DNA of 64,000 nt from Elephas maximus indicus (lineage: Eukaryota; Chordata; Mammalia; Proboscidea; Elephantidae). The stretch's first letter is position 1. The number at the start of each line of letters is the position of its first letter. This document shows positions 25,801 through 34,285 of this stretch, in pieces. The stretch is from NCBI RefSeq assembly GCF_024166365.1, contig NC_064826.1, positions 27,428,001 to 27,492,000 on the forward strand. The letters are read 5' to 3'. Position numbers and translations under genes: made by a program. The notes under the pieces are model-generated. The model worked only from the letters and a program-made list of their open reading frames with translations, had not been told where the DNA came from and made no database searches.

Positions 25801-27324
25801 AGTTTCCAAGGAGCGCCTGGCGGATTGGAAACTGCTGGCCTCTTGGTTAGCAGCCATAGCACTTAACCACTACGTCACGAGGGTTTCCATGCCCTAAAAT
25901 AAACTACAAAAATTAACGTGAATATAGGTTTGATCATTAAAAAAAGCTCTCTGAACCTAAGTTTTGCTTGCTGTTTATGATCTTAGATATTATCCAGTGT
26001 TTCTTAGAGTTCAGTTTATTTTTAGACAAGTGATGGGCAAAACCCATAATTTTACAGCTTTTTAGTTATGAATTTCATTTATATCAAATGATTATACAAA
26101 TGAAAAAATATGATTCATCCTTCATCCTTACTATTGACTTATCACTTCCAAAACTTGGAATGATACCATAGGGCATAGTCAGGTAGAAGACAACAAGATG
26201 AAATGGGAAAGTACCAGTGTTCTCACTGCCTTGTAGTAGTTCTACATCTTCCCACAAGTCTATTAAAGGCCAGGTGTATATATTGAGGGGATTAAGATAC
26301 TATCCATCAACACTTCCTATCTCATGTGAGTAAGTGCCTTCAGCTCAAGTGTCTCAACATGATGTTTTCCTTCTACTGTGTTCAGTGAAATCAAGCGTCC
26401 CTTGATGTTAATTTCCAGCTATTGGAGTTGTGATATTGGGCCAGGAAGCCCAATATTCTTTTCTTCTTATTTGACTTGTTTCATGTATTAAGTGCAAACA
26501 AAGTGGCTACCAGCAATCATTTAGAACAAAATCATGGGAAACTGATGTGCACTGATACATTGGGGCCAGTCCACTGAAATCTGCTTATGATTCAGAATCT
26601 AACATAAGACAGCAGAAAAATCTTGAAAGACAGCAAGCATTAAAAATGGCTCTAGCAGCATCTCCATAGATGGGATATGTTCTTTGCTTCCTCATTTATC
26701 TAATTCCAGATTTGTTTTTCTCCAACTTAAAAATTAGTAATAAAAACACCAGTCTTATTTAGTCTTGGAAAACTATGTGTAAAAAATTGAATTTTAAAGA
26801 GTATAAGAAAGCTTTATAGGTTACATACCTTAAGTGCCATGAAACTTTGTTTTATGGATTTTATTTAAGGAGTCGATATAGAAACAGTAACAAGATATTT
26901 TTTCTACTCTTTGATCTACATATAGTGCTCGTAGTTTGAATAGCACTATCCAAAGTCTCTCGTTCTCTCCCCAGAAGTAGACCAATAAGATGACTGCCAT
27001 GGGCAGCAAAAATCTGAATCTACTAGTAGACTATCTCGATAAATAATACCAAGATCATTTTTTAAATGCCAACTGAGTACCTATACATATATACAGACAT
27101 ATATCAGTTCATACATTAAACTGTCTACACAAATTCTCTTCTTCCTCCAGAAAACCTACAGGGACTTCCGATTGCAGGGCGTGTTGGAAGGAACACTGAA
27201 CAGTAAGACGTATGATACTCTGCACAGACGATTAACTGTAGAGGAGGCCACAGCTTCCGTTTCAGAAGGAGGAGGACTTCAGGGCATTACTATGAAAGAC
27301 AGTGATGAAGAAGAAGAAGGATGA
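1791..27324 (+). CDS. CADPS2: CADPS2 3' portion (last three coding exons, joined)
   Basis: CADPS2 (CAPS2) encodes a cytosolic and vesicle-associated protein that primes dense-core vesicles for Ca2+-triggered exocytosis, including neurotrophin release. Joined exons 1791-1898, 21635-21739 and 27151-27324 give 128 residues, running from [10 protein letters not shown] to the stop after SDEEEEG. All junctions are phase 0 with AG acceptors and GT donors. This is the extreme C-terminus, beyond the C2, PH and most of the MUN region, which must lie upstream of the window; its acidic Ser-Asp-Glu end is typical of the family. The segment could in principle belong to the paralogue CADPS. CADPS2 is preferred because FEZF1, not FEZF2, lies downstream in the same orientation, as in other mammals. 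Introns of 19.7 and 5.4 kb separate the exons. No frameshift or premature stop is seen. Confidence 0.92.
3308..3452 (+). mobile_element. AfroSINE copy with target-site duplication
   Basis: The head GGCACAGCAGTTAAGTG and B-box-like AGTTCAAATTC are present, with a tail block ending GGCAACGGCA. It is flanked by the 13-nt direct repeat TAGATAGATTTGT at 3295-3307 and 3453-3465. Confidence 0.8.
4518..4700 (-). mobile_element. AfroSINE-type copy with an atypical internal segment
   Basis: The 5' GTCAGTTGTCATCAAGTGAATTC start and the AGAAGTAGATCACCAGGCC and head regions are typical of the family. The segment 4554-4583 does not match other copies and instead is the exact reverse complement of 5334-5363. 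Confidence 0.65.
4554..5363. repeat. 30-nt perfect inverted repeat, arms 4554-4583 and 5334-5363
   Basis: The two arms are exact reverse complements over 30 nt with 750 nt between. The left arm lies inside a SINE; the right arm is in otherwise unique sequence. Probable templated copy. Confidence 0.85.
6525..6735 (+). mobile_element. AfroSINE copy (long subtype)
   Basis: It starts GAGTCCCTGGGTGACGTAAA, includes GATCTGCTTCTGAAAAGTCAC, and ends with ATGAGTCAGAATCAACTTGATGG and a GTTTTTTGGTTTT tail. Confidence 0.85.
7836..8006 (-). mobile_element. AfroSINE copy with target-site duplication
   Basis: It has a poly-A-like tail at its left end (reverse orientation), the full central block and the head. 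The 11-nt direct repeat AGTTCTGCTAC flanks it at 7825-7835 and 8007-8017. Confidence 0.9.
9430..10180. promoter_or_regulatory. Candidate conserved enhancer in CADPS2 intron
   Basis: This 750-nt stretch is free of recognisable repeats. It has TAATTA homeodomain cores at 9745-9750, 9998-10003 and 10012-10017, and several further AATT/ATTA half-sites. Its motif clustering and lack of mobile DNA resemble conserved developmental enhancers. Conservation itself cannot be measured here, so function is inference. Confidence 0.3.
11215..11465 (-). mobile_element. L3/CR1 LINE relic
   Basis: The order CTCCAGGATAAATAATCC, CTTCTCTTCATAGGCC, TAGCCCTTTAATCGTC and TGTGACTGTTCTTTGAAAC matches the antisense of the CR1/L3 3' region known across amniotes. 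It is ancient and diverged. Confidence 0.6.
11835..11965 (-). mobile_element. L2 LINE relic
   Basis: The TCATTTATTCATCCAACCGA, ATATTTATTAAACATTTCC, and CTGTGCAAGGAGCTGGGAAC order is typical of an L2 3' end, antisense. Confidence 0.6.
12905..12985. repeat. Imperfect TG/CA and ATGT microsatellite
   Basis: Alternating purine-pyrimidine runs (GTGTGTGTGTGTAC, then CATACATGTTTATATACATG) cover about 80 nt. Confidence 0.8.
13010..13130 (-). mobile_element. L2 LINE relic
   Basis: It shows CATTCAATCCTTCAACAAAT, then GGGCCAGGCATTTTGCTTAG and AGCTGGAGATATCC, the usual order at L2 3' ends. Diverged. Confidence 0.5.
13141..13600 (-). mobile_element. L1 LINE 3' UTR fragment (afrotherian type)
   Basis: It starts with a T-run (reverse poly-A), followed by GTTGTTGAGAATATACACTG, CAGTGACATTGATTACATTC and GTTGTACAACCATTCTCATC, then a long 3'UTR-like tract. 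Pattern resembles L1 3' ends; no ORF2 portion is seen. Confidence 0.6.
13860..13980 (-). mobile_element. MIR SINE relic
   Basis: It contains CCTTACAGCACTCCTGAGAAG then CCATTTTAATAAGGAAAGTGA, resembling the MIR core with its adjacent balance of purine-rich sequence. Strongly diverged. Confidence 0.4.
14533..14720 (+). mobile_element. AfroSINE copy
   Basis: Head (GGCTCCCAATGGTTAAAGCG), B-box-like GCAGTTCAAACCC, middle GGCAGTCTGCTTCCATAAAG and tail ATGGCAACGGGTTT are present in + order. Confidence 0.9.
14875..14945 (-). mobile_element. L2 LINE relic (short)
   Basis: A short CAGCATTTATTAGGTACCTA and GTATATGCCA order suggests an L2 3' fragment. Confidence 0.4.
15580..15910 (+). mobile_element. 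MIR SINE relic
   Basis: It holds GAGCACAGACTGGAACCCAG, a region like AATCCTGCCAGTTATG, AAAATGAGAATAATAATACC, then TTGTTGTAAGAATTAAATG, the MIR order from head to core-SINE segment. Confidence 0.65.
16130..16290 (-). mobile_element. MIR SINE relic
   Basis: GAGATGAGAAAACTGAGGTG, then AGAAGGTAAGTGAAGGGCTC is the reverse-oriented MIR core. Confidence 0.55.
17640..18190. promoter_or_regulatory. Candidate conserved element with SOX-like motifs in CADPS2 intron
   Basis: This repeat-free stretch contains a 20-nt palindrome at 17866-17885 (TTGTCAAT-TTCT-ATTGACAA). The SOX-type sites CCATTGTT (about 17774-17781) and ACAATGG (17882-17888) lie nearby, with TTCATTGTCAAT at about 18176. Enhancer function is inferred from motif density only. 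Confidence 0.3.
19042..19068. repeat. (GT)n microsatellite
   Basis: About 12 uninterrupted GT dinucleotides follow a GTTTGTTTGGG tract. Confidence 0.9.
21635..21739 (+). CDS. CADPS2: CADPS2 coding exon (penultimate)
   Basis: The exon is 105 nt, 35 codons, phase 0 at both ends. A C/T-rich tract ending CTCCAG precedes it, and AAG|GTAAAC is the donor. It encodes [10 protein letters not shown], then a helical segment with [13 protein letters not shown] and ending IKIVK. The residues join to the preceding exon (LFD|QWY) and the next (IVK|KTYRDF) without a split codon. Confidence 0.93.
22630..22654. repeat. (CA)n microsatellite
   Basis: About nine CA units directly precede the MER5A-like element. 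Confidence 0.85.
22657..22847 (+). mobile_element. MER5A-like hAT-Charlie nonautonomous DNA transposon
   Basis: Ends are AGTGATTCTCAAAG and GAGAACCACTG, imperfect terminal inverted repeats. Inside are ATCAGCATCACCTGGGAACT and AAATGCAAATTTCTGGCCCC, the hallmark order of MER5A. No transposase is encoded. Confidence 0.75.
23511..23708 (-). mobile_element. AfroSINE copy (long subtype)
   Basis: It shows ACCCAAAAACCAAACCATTG tail, TCATAGGGTTTTCAAGGCTG, TTTATGGAAGCACACTGCC and head GCCACCGGGGCTCC. Confidence 0.88.
24658..24868 (+). mobile_element. AfroSINE copy (long subtype, CAA-type tail)
   Basis: It starts GGAGCCCTGGTGGTGCAGTG and ends CAACAGCATCCAACAACAAA, a tail shared with the RTE 3' end. 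Confidence 0.9.
24972..25129 (-). mobile_element. AfroSINE copy
   Basis: Reverse copy from CCACTGCTGTGGAGTCAATA to head GTGCCACCAGGGCACC. It carries a four-base GGCT duplication in the middle block. Confidence 0.9.
25720..25889 (-). mobile_element. AfroSINE copy with target-site duplication
   Basis: The 14-nt direct repeat TGCCCTAAAATAAA flanks it at 25706-25719 and 25890-25903. Tail poly-A and the GGAGCGCCTGGCGGATTGG block are clear. Low divergence suggests a younger insertion. Confidence 0.92.
27151..27324 (+). CDS. CADPS2: CADPS2 terminal coding exon
   Basis: The coding part is 174 nt including the TGA stop at 27322-27324, giving 57 residues. The acceptor is CTTCTTCCTCCAG. It encodes [19 protein letters not shown], then [17 protein letters not shown], and ends SDEEEEG. 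The final acidic cluster is a repeated GAA run, so its length may vary between species by slippage. The 3'UTR follows directly. Confidence 0.94.
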   Translation, partial: KTYRDFRLQGVLEGTLNSKTYDTLHRRLTVEEATASVSEGGGLQGITMKDSDEEEEG

Positions 27325-27439
27325 TCACGCCCAACTTGTAGGAAGACCTTGACGTTGTTGATTTTGTACCTTGTCCTTGTAACTACATTTATTGTTTTGA
27401 CCAAATGTAAATGCTTGTATTTCACTCCACTGTTTCAAA

Positions 27440-27445
27440 ATTAAA
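27440..27445 (+). terminator. CADPS2: Proximal CADPS2 poly(A) signal (ATTAAA)
   Basis: This is the common variant hexamer 116 nt after the stop codon. A T-rich stretch at about 27474-27486 could be the downstream U-rich element. Usage cannot be judged from sequence. Confidence 0.45.
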
Positions 27446-28013
27446 CCTAGAAAGCAACATGGAAAATGCCAACTTTTTTTTTTTTTGGTAAGGTCATCCT
27501 CCTTTGTGTAGCTTGACCTAAAATGAGCTTAGCTCTGTTTGTGATTGGAACGTGAACTTTTATTTTTATAAGATTGGATCTTTTTTTTTTTCCTGTAATC
27601 ACGTCAAACTACTGTCCTGTACGTAGAATGAAATATGTATTTCTCATGATAAAACATCGTGAGAAGCAGCCACTTCTGATCACTAGGCCAATTCTATTGT
27701 ATCCTTGTTAAAATGGTGTGTACTTTCTGGTTTATAATTTATGTGCAAGCTGTGTTTTGTAGTTAATTTGCCATTGTTGTGATGTGTGTAAAAACTTTAA
27801 CCTTGATTCTTAGTACTCTAAGTTGGCCTGCAGGTGTTTTCCTGGCCTTAAAGGACTACCAAACCCAAATACAGACTAGACTTTCCAATGGGCTTGTGTC
27901 TTGTTCCATTCTGAACATTTCTTCTTTCAAATGTAAGAAATCCCAGGGTAAGGAATAGTAAATATGCTGTCATCAACATAACCATATTCTTCTAAGTGTA
28001 ACAGCTTGCAGGC

Positions 28014-28019
28014 AATAAA
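28014..28019 (+). terminator. CADPS2: Distal CADPS2 poly(A) signal (AATAAA)
   Basis: This canonical hexamer lies 690 nt after the stop codon, followed by a TG/T-containing stretch. It is the likely main 3' end. Confidence 0.6.
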
Positions 28020-28361
28020 GATCCATTTGACCATAACCACTTCTGTATTTATTAGACTTGTATAGATTTAATGCAGTAAAAGATGTTTGCAGTATTTCGA
28101 ACATCCCAACTATCTGGCTCTTGTGTTTTTGCTTTTCATTTGTTTTGTTATATTTAGTTTTGTTTTCAGTCAAATGAGTAAAAGATAGTAACACTGTGCT
28201 TTGCATCTGGTAGGCACACATTTGTTAAAAGAGTTACTAGGACAGTGTATTTCCATAGCAAAGGAAATGTTGACTACATATTCGCGTATTGCATATTATT
28301 AACATTAGTAATTAATAGTACCTTTAGTAATTTGGGGTAATAATTGGCATTATTAGTTACT

Positions 28362-28580
28362 AAGAGCCTTGGAGGTGCAGTGGTTAAGCACTTGGCTGCT
28401 AATGGAAAAGTTGGCAGTTCAAACCCACCAGCCGCTCCACAGGAGAAAGATGTGGCGGTCTGCTTCCATGAAGATTTACAGCCTGGGAAACCCTCTGGGA
28501 CAATTCTACTCTGTTCTGTGGGGCCACTATGAGTCAGAAGCAATGACAGCAATGGGTTTGGTTTGGGTTTTGGTTTCTAC
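28362..28580 (+). mobile_element. AfroSINE copy
   Basis: Head AGAGCCTTGGAGGTGCAGTG, B-box-like GTTCAAACCC, middle GCGGTCTGCTTCCATGAAG and tail GGGTTTGGTTTGGG in + order. Confidence 0.9.
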
Positions 28581-29379
28581 CAATTCAACATTTTTGAGGG
28601 CAGTTTGTTTCAGGACACTCTACACCTTTATGCCCAATACTTGTTCCTTCAAGCACTCATATCCAGTTATATCCCCTAAGTTCCCAATAACACCTTCCCC
28701 TAGCCTGTGGCTCCATAGCTTAAATTGCTTTATACTTAGAAATTACCCTTCTCTTTCTTTAAATAAAATGTTCATTTCCTTGATAAAACTCGTCAAAGCA
28801 TAATTGGCCCGATTTATTCTAAAGTGTGAATGACTGATGACCTCCTTTCACTATACTGGAACCCAGTCTTGAAAGCAAACCAACAAACAATTCTTACTAA
28901 AAGAAATACCTAGCTGATGGAATGCAGCAATAAAGAGGAAAAGCAGGAGCTGCAGCAGAAAGCATTTGGGACCCAGAGGGTCTTGCTACTGGCCTGGCCT
29001 ATTAACGTGCCTACTGCCTGGTTGCTGGTCAGCCATTTGTAGCTTCTCTCCAGATTTTGGTGTTCCTTGTTCCTTCCTTTCTAACCCCGGAAGATTTGTA
29101 AACGTTTCTTCCCCTCTCTCATCCTCAGCATTTTTCACAGGAGAACAGTAGCAGTCAAAGGCAGGTAGTGGTGAGGTGCATGCTTTGTATGAGCACTCCC
29201 TGGACTAACCCTTGAGCCACAAAACTATGTGAAAATAAAGTAACAGAAAAAGAATGAAAAGTAGTTCTGGGGATTTTGCCCAGAAATTCTGTTCAACCTA
29301 ACTGCAAATTGCTTGAAATGACTTAATTGTTCATTGGTGTGACTGGTAGGGTGAAAGCCCAAGCATCAGCTTTATTAAA

Positions 29380-29716
29380 AGAAGCCAAGTTTTACCTGTT
29401 GTTATTCTTCGTCTCTAGTACTTTGAACATGTTATCAGTAGGGACCGATCCCTGGAGAAGGATATCATGCTTGGTAAAGGAGAGGGTCAGTAAAGAAGAG
29501 GAAGACCCCCAACGAGATGGATTGACACAGTGGCTATTGACACAGTGACTGCAACCTTGGGCTCAAACACAGCAATGATTCTGAGGATGGGGCAGTGACT
29601 GCAACCGTGGGCTCAAACAGCAATGATTGCGAAGATGGGGCAGTACCGGGCAGTTGTCCCTTTTGTTGTTCATATATGGCCGCTATGAGTCGGGACCGAC
29701 TCCCGGGCATCTAACA
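29380..29716 (+). mobile_element. RTE LINE 3' fragment with internal tandem duplication
   Basis: The RTE terminal region (GAACATGTTATCAGTAGGGA, CTGGAGAAGGATATCATGC, then CCGCTATGAGTCGGGACC) is present. A segment of about 50 nt is duplicated head to tail at 29545-29594 and 29595-29642. The reading frame is broken. Confidence 0.8.
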
Positions 29717-30119
29717 AGTCTTTAAAAGTATTTTTTAAGGCATTTTAGTTGAATACCTAACAAATATTCCAAGATTTTTGAAGTCAATATCGTTTTTAAC
29801 TCAAAAGAAATAGCTCTAAATGGTATGGGGAAGGAGAAAAAGCACACTCTTTGCACAATTTGGTGAACGTCGCAGAAAAAAAAATACCATCGTCCAATGT
29901 CCAGCCAGAATGGATTTGCTCAATAACACGTCTAGAAGGGCAACCTACCTTTTGGAGAAAAATAATAATAATGTATTTTCTTGGAACGCGAAAGAGCCAT
30001 ACAGAGCTTAATGTAAACCGCCCGGCTCCAGCTGTGGGTCGCTTTGGCATTCACGAATTTTTCCGCTTGAATTCCCTTTAGTTCTTGTTCATTGTCCCTC
30101 GCTCGAAAGAAGGGATTTC

Positions 30120-31010
30120 CTGCTACTTTTGCAATAAACGCCCCTTCAAAGTGTCTCGGGGCTCCCACCCGGCCCCCCAGCTCAGGGCCGGGTCCGAACA
30201 GACGCCAACCACCAGCGCCGCCCTCCTTTGCCCGCTACGACCAGAAAGGAGGTTCGCGAGCTTCCAGAAGGTGCGCGGGAGTGAGAAGGAGGTGACTCGC
30301 CCGCGCCGCTCCAGGAGCCCTTAAACTTCCCGCTATGGCTGTCTGCCTCCCAGGAAGGACGCACCCGGCACAGCCCGGTAGAAGCGCGCCGGGCCCAGGC
30401 CGAGGGCTGCGGGCGCGCGCCAGTCGCCGCGCCGCGGCGCAGATCCAGCCCTGGAACCCCTCCCGGCCGGAGAAGGGCGGTGAGAGCCAGAGCTTGCTAG
30501 CTCTTATTTCTTACACCTCCACCAGAAAATGGACATTTCCCGGTCCGGGTCCCTAAAGGGAGGTGATAAATGGGAATTCCTGCGAGATGTTCCGACCCCG
30601 CATCTAGGAAGCGGGCGGAGAATCCAGGCCGCCCATGAGCCCTGCGCGGCTCCCTGCACCGAACCCCCAGCCCCACCGACAGCCCGCCACCCGTCCTGGC
30701 CCCTTGGGCTGTCTGCGGAATGTGGCGGCCTGGTGTGTGGGGTTCGGGAGACAGTCCCCGTCCTGTCCACACTTCAGTCCCTTCCCCACCCCTGTCCCTG
30801 TGCTATGCAGGGAGACCAGGTGGGGAGGGTTCTCCTTCCCGCTCCAGGTCCTGCTCTCTGGGCGGCGGGAAGCGCAGGGATGCGCGCGTGGCCCGGGTCC
30901 TTTGCTGCAATTGGAGCCCAGGCGCAGACTGGGGCGACGGGCGATGGGGTGCAGACCTGCCTTGGGAGGCTCTCCACTGTGATGTCGAAGTCAGATATTG
31001 AAGGCAGCAG
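30120..31010. promoter_or_regulatory. CpG-rich patch between CADPS2 and FEZF1
   Basis: G+C and CpG rise sharply, strongest at 30140-30480 where CGCGC and CCGCGG-type clusters occur. No recognisable coding exon or repeat explains it; open frames on both strands show no known domain. It may be a promoter of an unannotated noncoding RNA or a distal CpG-rich element of FEZF1. Confidence 0.5.
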
Positions 31011-31239
31011 AGACGGGTACTGGCTGTGAACTGCAAAGCTCAGAGCCTGGGTTCCGTAAGTCACAGGAGCCAACCCGTCTCAGACTTTATCTACGTGTCC
31101 TATGTCCAGTTTTCAGGGAGAAGTGAGCCCTGGACGGTGAGGGAAGAATTCCTTCTGTATCCGCAATGAAAAAGGTCTCCTGGTTTAAAAGACACCCCAG
31201 GAACAGTGCCCCTGACAGCAGTTTGGGGGTCGCGGGGTG

Positions 31240-31430
31240 CCGCAAAGAGCGCGGGCCTACGAGTTAGCAAAGCCTGGGGTTGACTAAACCGCCACACCTC
31301 TTCCCGGCCTATAAAGTCTGTGGCCTTGAGCGAGTCACTTAACCTCTCTGTAAAATGGGCATTGAATACGGAAGGTCGTTGTAAGGATTGGAAACAATGA
31401 GTAATTATTGGTGGCCGTTACTAGCTAATT
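31240..31430 (+). mobile_element. MIR SINE relic inside a CpG-rich region
   Basis: GTGGCCTTGAGCGAGTCACT, TTAACCTCTCTGTAAAATGG and GTTGTAAGGATTGGAAACAA match the MIR order in + orientation. Confidence 0.7.
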
Positions 31431-31849
31431 CTTAAAGTAGAATGGATTCAAAAGATATCCTGGGAGGCCTGCCTCTGTCTACAGCACCACCTCTCACCGG
31501 GCCTTCTCCCTGGGATTGGCACCGGGTCCTTCTCCACCACAGTGGGCTCCGCGATCTCAGCCCCGCCCCTGGCCTGGCGATGGACTGTCTAGAAATGTCC
31601 AGGTCCCCAGTTATATATACACGCCAGCCAGCGGGGAGGGAAGGAGGGGGTGGGGAGGGCCAAGCCCACCCTAGTCTCCAGAAAGGATGGGCACTGCAGA
31701 CAGCAGCTTTCCGAGCTATGCCTGGAGGCGGGGCGGGGGAGGGGGGAGCAGCTGGAGAAGTGTCATTGAGTCCACACGGGGATGGTGTTGGCCACGGACT
31801 CTGAAAGGGGACAAGGATGACCCCGAAGGCGTACCAGGCCTCGGCCTGC

Positions 31850-32270
31850 GGCCGATGGGCTGAGTGCAAGAGAATTTCAGGGGCATTCTTCATGGTTCCC
31901 AATATTTAAGGGGACCTAGGACGCCGTCCTGCGTCCTCGACCAGGGACGGACACAGCAAGAACCTGGAAAATTCGAAGCAGAATTCACAGAGAGGCAGAA
32001 GAGGCCGCCCGAGCGTGCCCTGAGTGGCCCCGGCTGTGGAGCAAAAAGGGGTGGCAGGCGACAAGGGCGAAAGCACTGAGCCCTGGGCTGGGGTGGTCAA
32101 CTGGCAACACTTCTAGGCTGCCAGGAAACCTCGAGCATGGTAGAGGCCTAGCGCGCGGCCGAGGGCGCACCCTAGGTCACAAGCCAGCGAGTCTGCAGCG
32201 GCGAGGAAGAAGCACGCCCTGGCGGCGCCGGACCCGCACGCTGTCGGGCCCGCACTCGGTGCCCTTGGGG
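31850..32270. promoter_or_regulatory. Second CpG-rich patch in the intergenic region
   Basis: A run of CpG-rich sequence peaks at 32150-32260 (AGCGCGCGGCC and GGCGGCGCC stretches). It is separated from the 30.1-31.0 kb patch by a less dense interval containing a MIR relic. No gene is recognised. Confidence 0.4.
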
Positions 32271-32448
32271 AGGCAGCAACTGGGCACCCGTGAAAGGGAA
32301 GATACCATGCCTTGCATTTGCCTGGGACTGGGACTACTTTTTTAAACCTGAAGGGAGTCCCCTCTCCCCGTCATTCCTTAAAAATAGCCATCGGGCAGCT
32401 TCTGGACATCAGACGCAGAGAACAGGACTTTACCCTCCCGGGACTGTA

Positions 32449-32482
32449 ATAAAAAAACCAAACCCGTTGCCCTCGAGTCGGA
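32449..32482 (-). mobile_element. AfroSINE tail stub
   Basis: Only the tail part (AAAAAACCAAACCCGTTGCC then CTCGAGTCGGA) is present; the rest is missing, so it is a 5'-truncated copy. Confidence 0.7.
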
Positions 32483-34084
32483 CCCCTACAATCTCGTTGT
32501 ACTTTTCAGCTTGACAGTGAGGGTGGTTGTGTAGTGTTAATGATTGTATTTATGTACTTATTTGCGGGCAATAGAAAATAAACACATTCTGGGAAAATTG
32601 TTCCCAATGTCTTTCCACCTTATCTATCCCTAGGATCAGTGGTTCTCACAACTGAGACAAAATGAAGAGTTGATTTCAAACTCAAGCACCATGAGACAGA
32701 ACAGTGACTCTGGGGCTCTGGCCAAAGCTTATTTATAAAACCCCTACATAGATGATATCAAAATGTACCTGCTGCAAAAATTGCCAAGTTGTGTATCCAA
32801 TTGTTTTCTTGCCTGCTTTAAATTCATTCTGGTTTGTCTACTAACACCACCTTCTTCCCCTAGCCCTACAAATCCTCTCCTGGGTGTAACTGGAAGCAAC
32901 AAAATGTGATTAAATGCTCGACTTTATTCTTTAGGATATTTTCTTAAAATGCCAAGAAAGCAAAACTAATTGTGACTTTGGGAGGAGATTCTGGTAGGAA
33001 GATAGAAAAAGGTTCTTTAAAGAGGGGTCACACAGTAAAAGGTCAGAACCCAACAGGAGTGGATCTCAAAAAGTGGAAAGCAAAACATGGAAAGACCAGC
33101 TGAGCCAGCAGGCTGTGGGAGGGTAGGGCTTTTGTTAGGTCCACTCTGCTGGAAGGCGGGTAATACTTTTTTTTTTAAACACACTTCAAAGTTGCTGTAT
33201 TGAAGAAGCTCATTCATTGTCATTCATTCAAACTCCAGTTTTTTGTTACATTGTGTGATTGCTAGGTGTGCTCGTTCATCAGAAAGTTGACTAATTTTTG
33301 AAATGCATAACGGCTTCTTAGAGATGAAATTTGCTTTAATCAAACTGGGATTTTTTGAAAAGCTTTTGTGAAAGGTCGTATCCTCTGGGGAACTCAGGAC
33401 TGAACGTGGGAGAGCGGGGCCCCCAAGGACAAGGAAAGGCCTTGAGGTTGTGAAAAATAATTTAGCAAGTGTGATTCCTATGTGTATTTTAATATTTTCA
33501 TGTTTAAACCTGAAATCAAGTCATTGAGCAAGAGGTTTTTTAAGTAGAGTTGTCTGAAAACATGTTTGCAAAAAGTTTATAGCTAACTTGTTACCAGGTT
33601 GATAGCTTTACATAGGTAAAGTAGTTTTAGTTTTGAAATATCTCTTCAATCTCAACAATTCCCAGGAAGGAAGGGGCCTTTTTAGTTCCACATTACAGAA
33701 TAAAAAATAAAAATTCAAGGTAGAAAGGGATCACCACCATCCATTCCTATTAACAAGAAATCCACTAGCTGTGTGGCCTTCCACAGCCAGGGGACCTGGG
33801 CGCACAGGCCAAAGCAGGGCAGGACTCTAGCATGGTTTATTCCAGCCCCCAAAATATCCAGGACAGATTGGTCATGGGAGTGTTTCTGAAGAGCTTTCTT
33901 AGAAAGGAGGAAAGATTGTTCTTGATTTTAAAGGAAAATCTAAGAATCCAGCTTTAAAAGGATAGTGAAGGACATGGAGGAGAAAGGAGGACTAGAGTTT
34001 ACCCTTCATTATGGCATCAGATAGAGGCTGAAGCAGGGACAGAATTCAGGGCATATATCTGAAAATGTGGACATTTACCATCGT

Positions 34085-34285
34085 GGGAGCCCTGGTTGTG
34101 CAGTAGTTAAAGCTCACAGCTGCTAACCAAAAGGTCGGGGTTTAGGAAAGTCATGGCAGTCTGCTTCTGTAAAGATTACACTCTTGGAAACCCTATGGAG
34201 CAGTTCTACTCTGTCCCACAGAGTCACTATGAGTTGGAATTGACTCGATGGCAGTGGGTTTGGTTTTTGGTTTGGTTTCCTGTCT
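34085..34285 (+). mobile_element. AfroSINE copy
   Basis: Starts GGGAGCCCTGGTTGTGCAGT, continues CTGCTAACCAAAAGGTCG with a partial B-box deletion, and ends with GGTTTGGTTTTTGG tail. Confidence 0.88.

Larger units (their letters stand above)
21740..27150 (+). other. CADPS2: CADPS2 last intron (5.4 kb)
   Basis: This intron runs from GTAAAC at 21740 to the CTCCAG acceptor at 27150. It contains a CA repeat, a MER5A-like hAT element and four AfroSINE-type copies. Nothing recognisable is seen at 25910-27120. Confidence 0.85.
27325..28040 (+). other. CADPS2: CADPS2 3' untranslated region
   Basis: This AT-rich, ORF-free sequence follows the CADPS2 stop codon. It holds two plausible polyadenylation signals, ATTAAA at 27440-27445 followed by a T-run, and AATAAA at 28014-28019. 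The end at about 28040 is inferred from the distal signal, not observed. An AfroSINE starts at 28362, beyond the proposed end. Confidence 0.7.

Noticed and set aside
28369..28803. 144-codon frame
   Set aside because: Its first half is AfroSINE sequence; the rest is AT-rich noncoding.
30529..31029. Open frames of 90-166 codons in the 30-31 kb CpG patch
   Set aside because: Several frames on both strands overlap with no similarity to a known protein.
31432..31902. 156-codon minus-strand frame
   Set aside because: Proline/serine-rich compositional translation of GC-rich DNA, partly over a MIR relic boundary.
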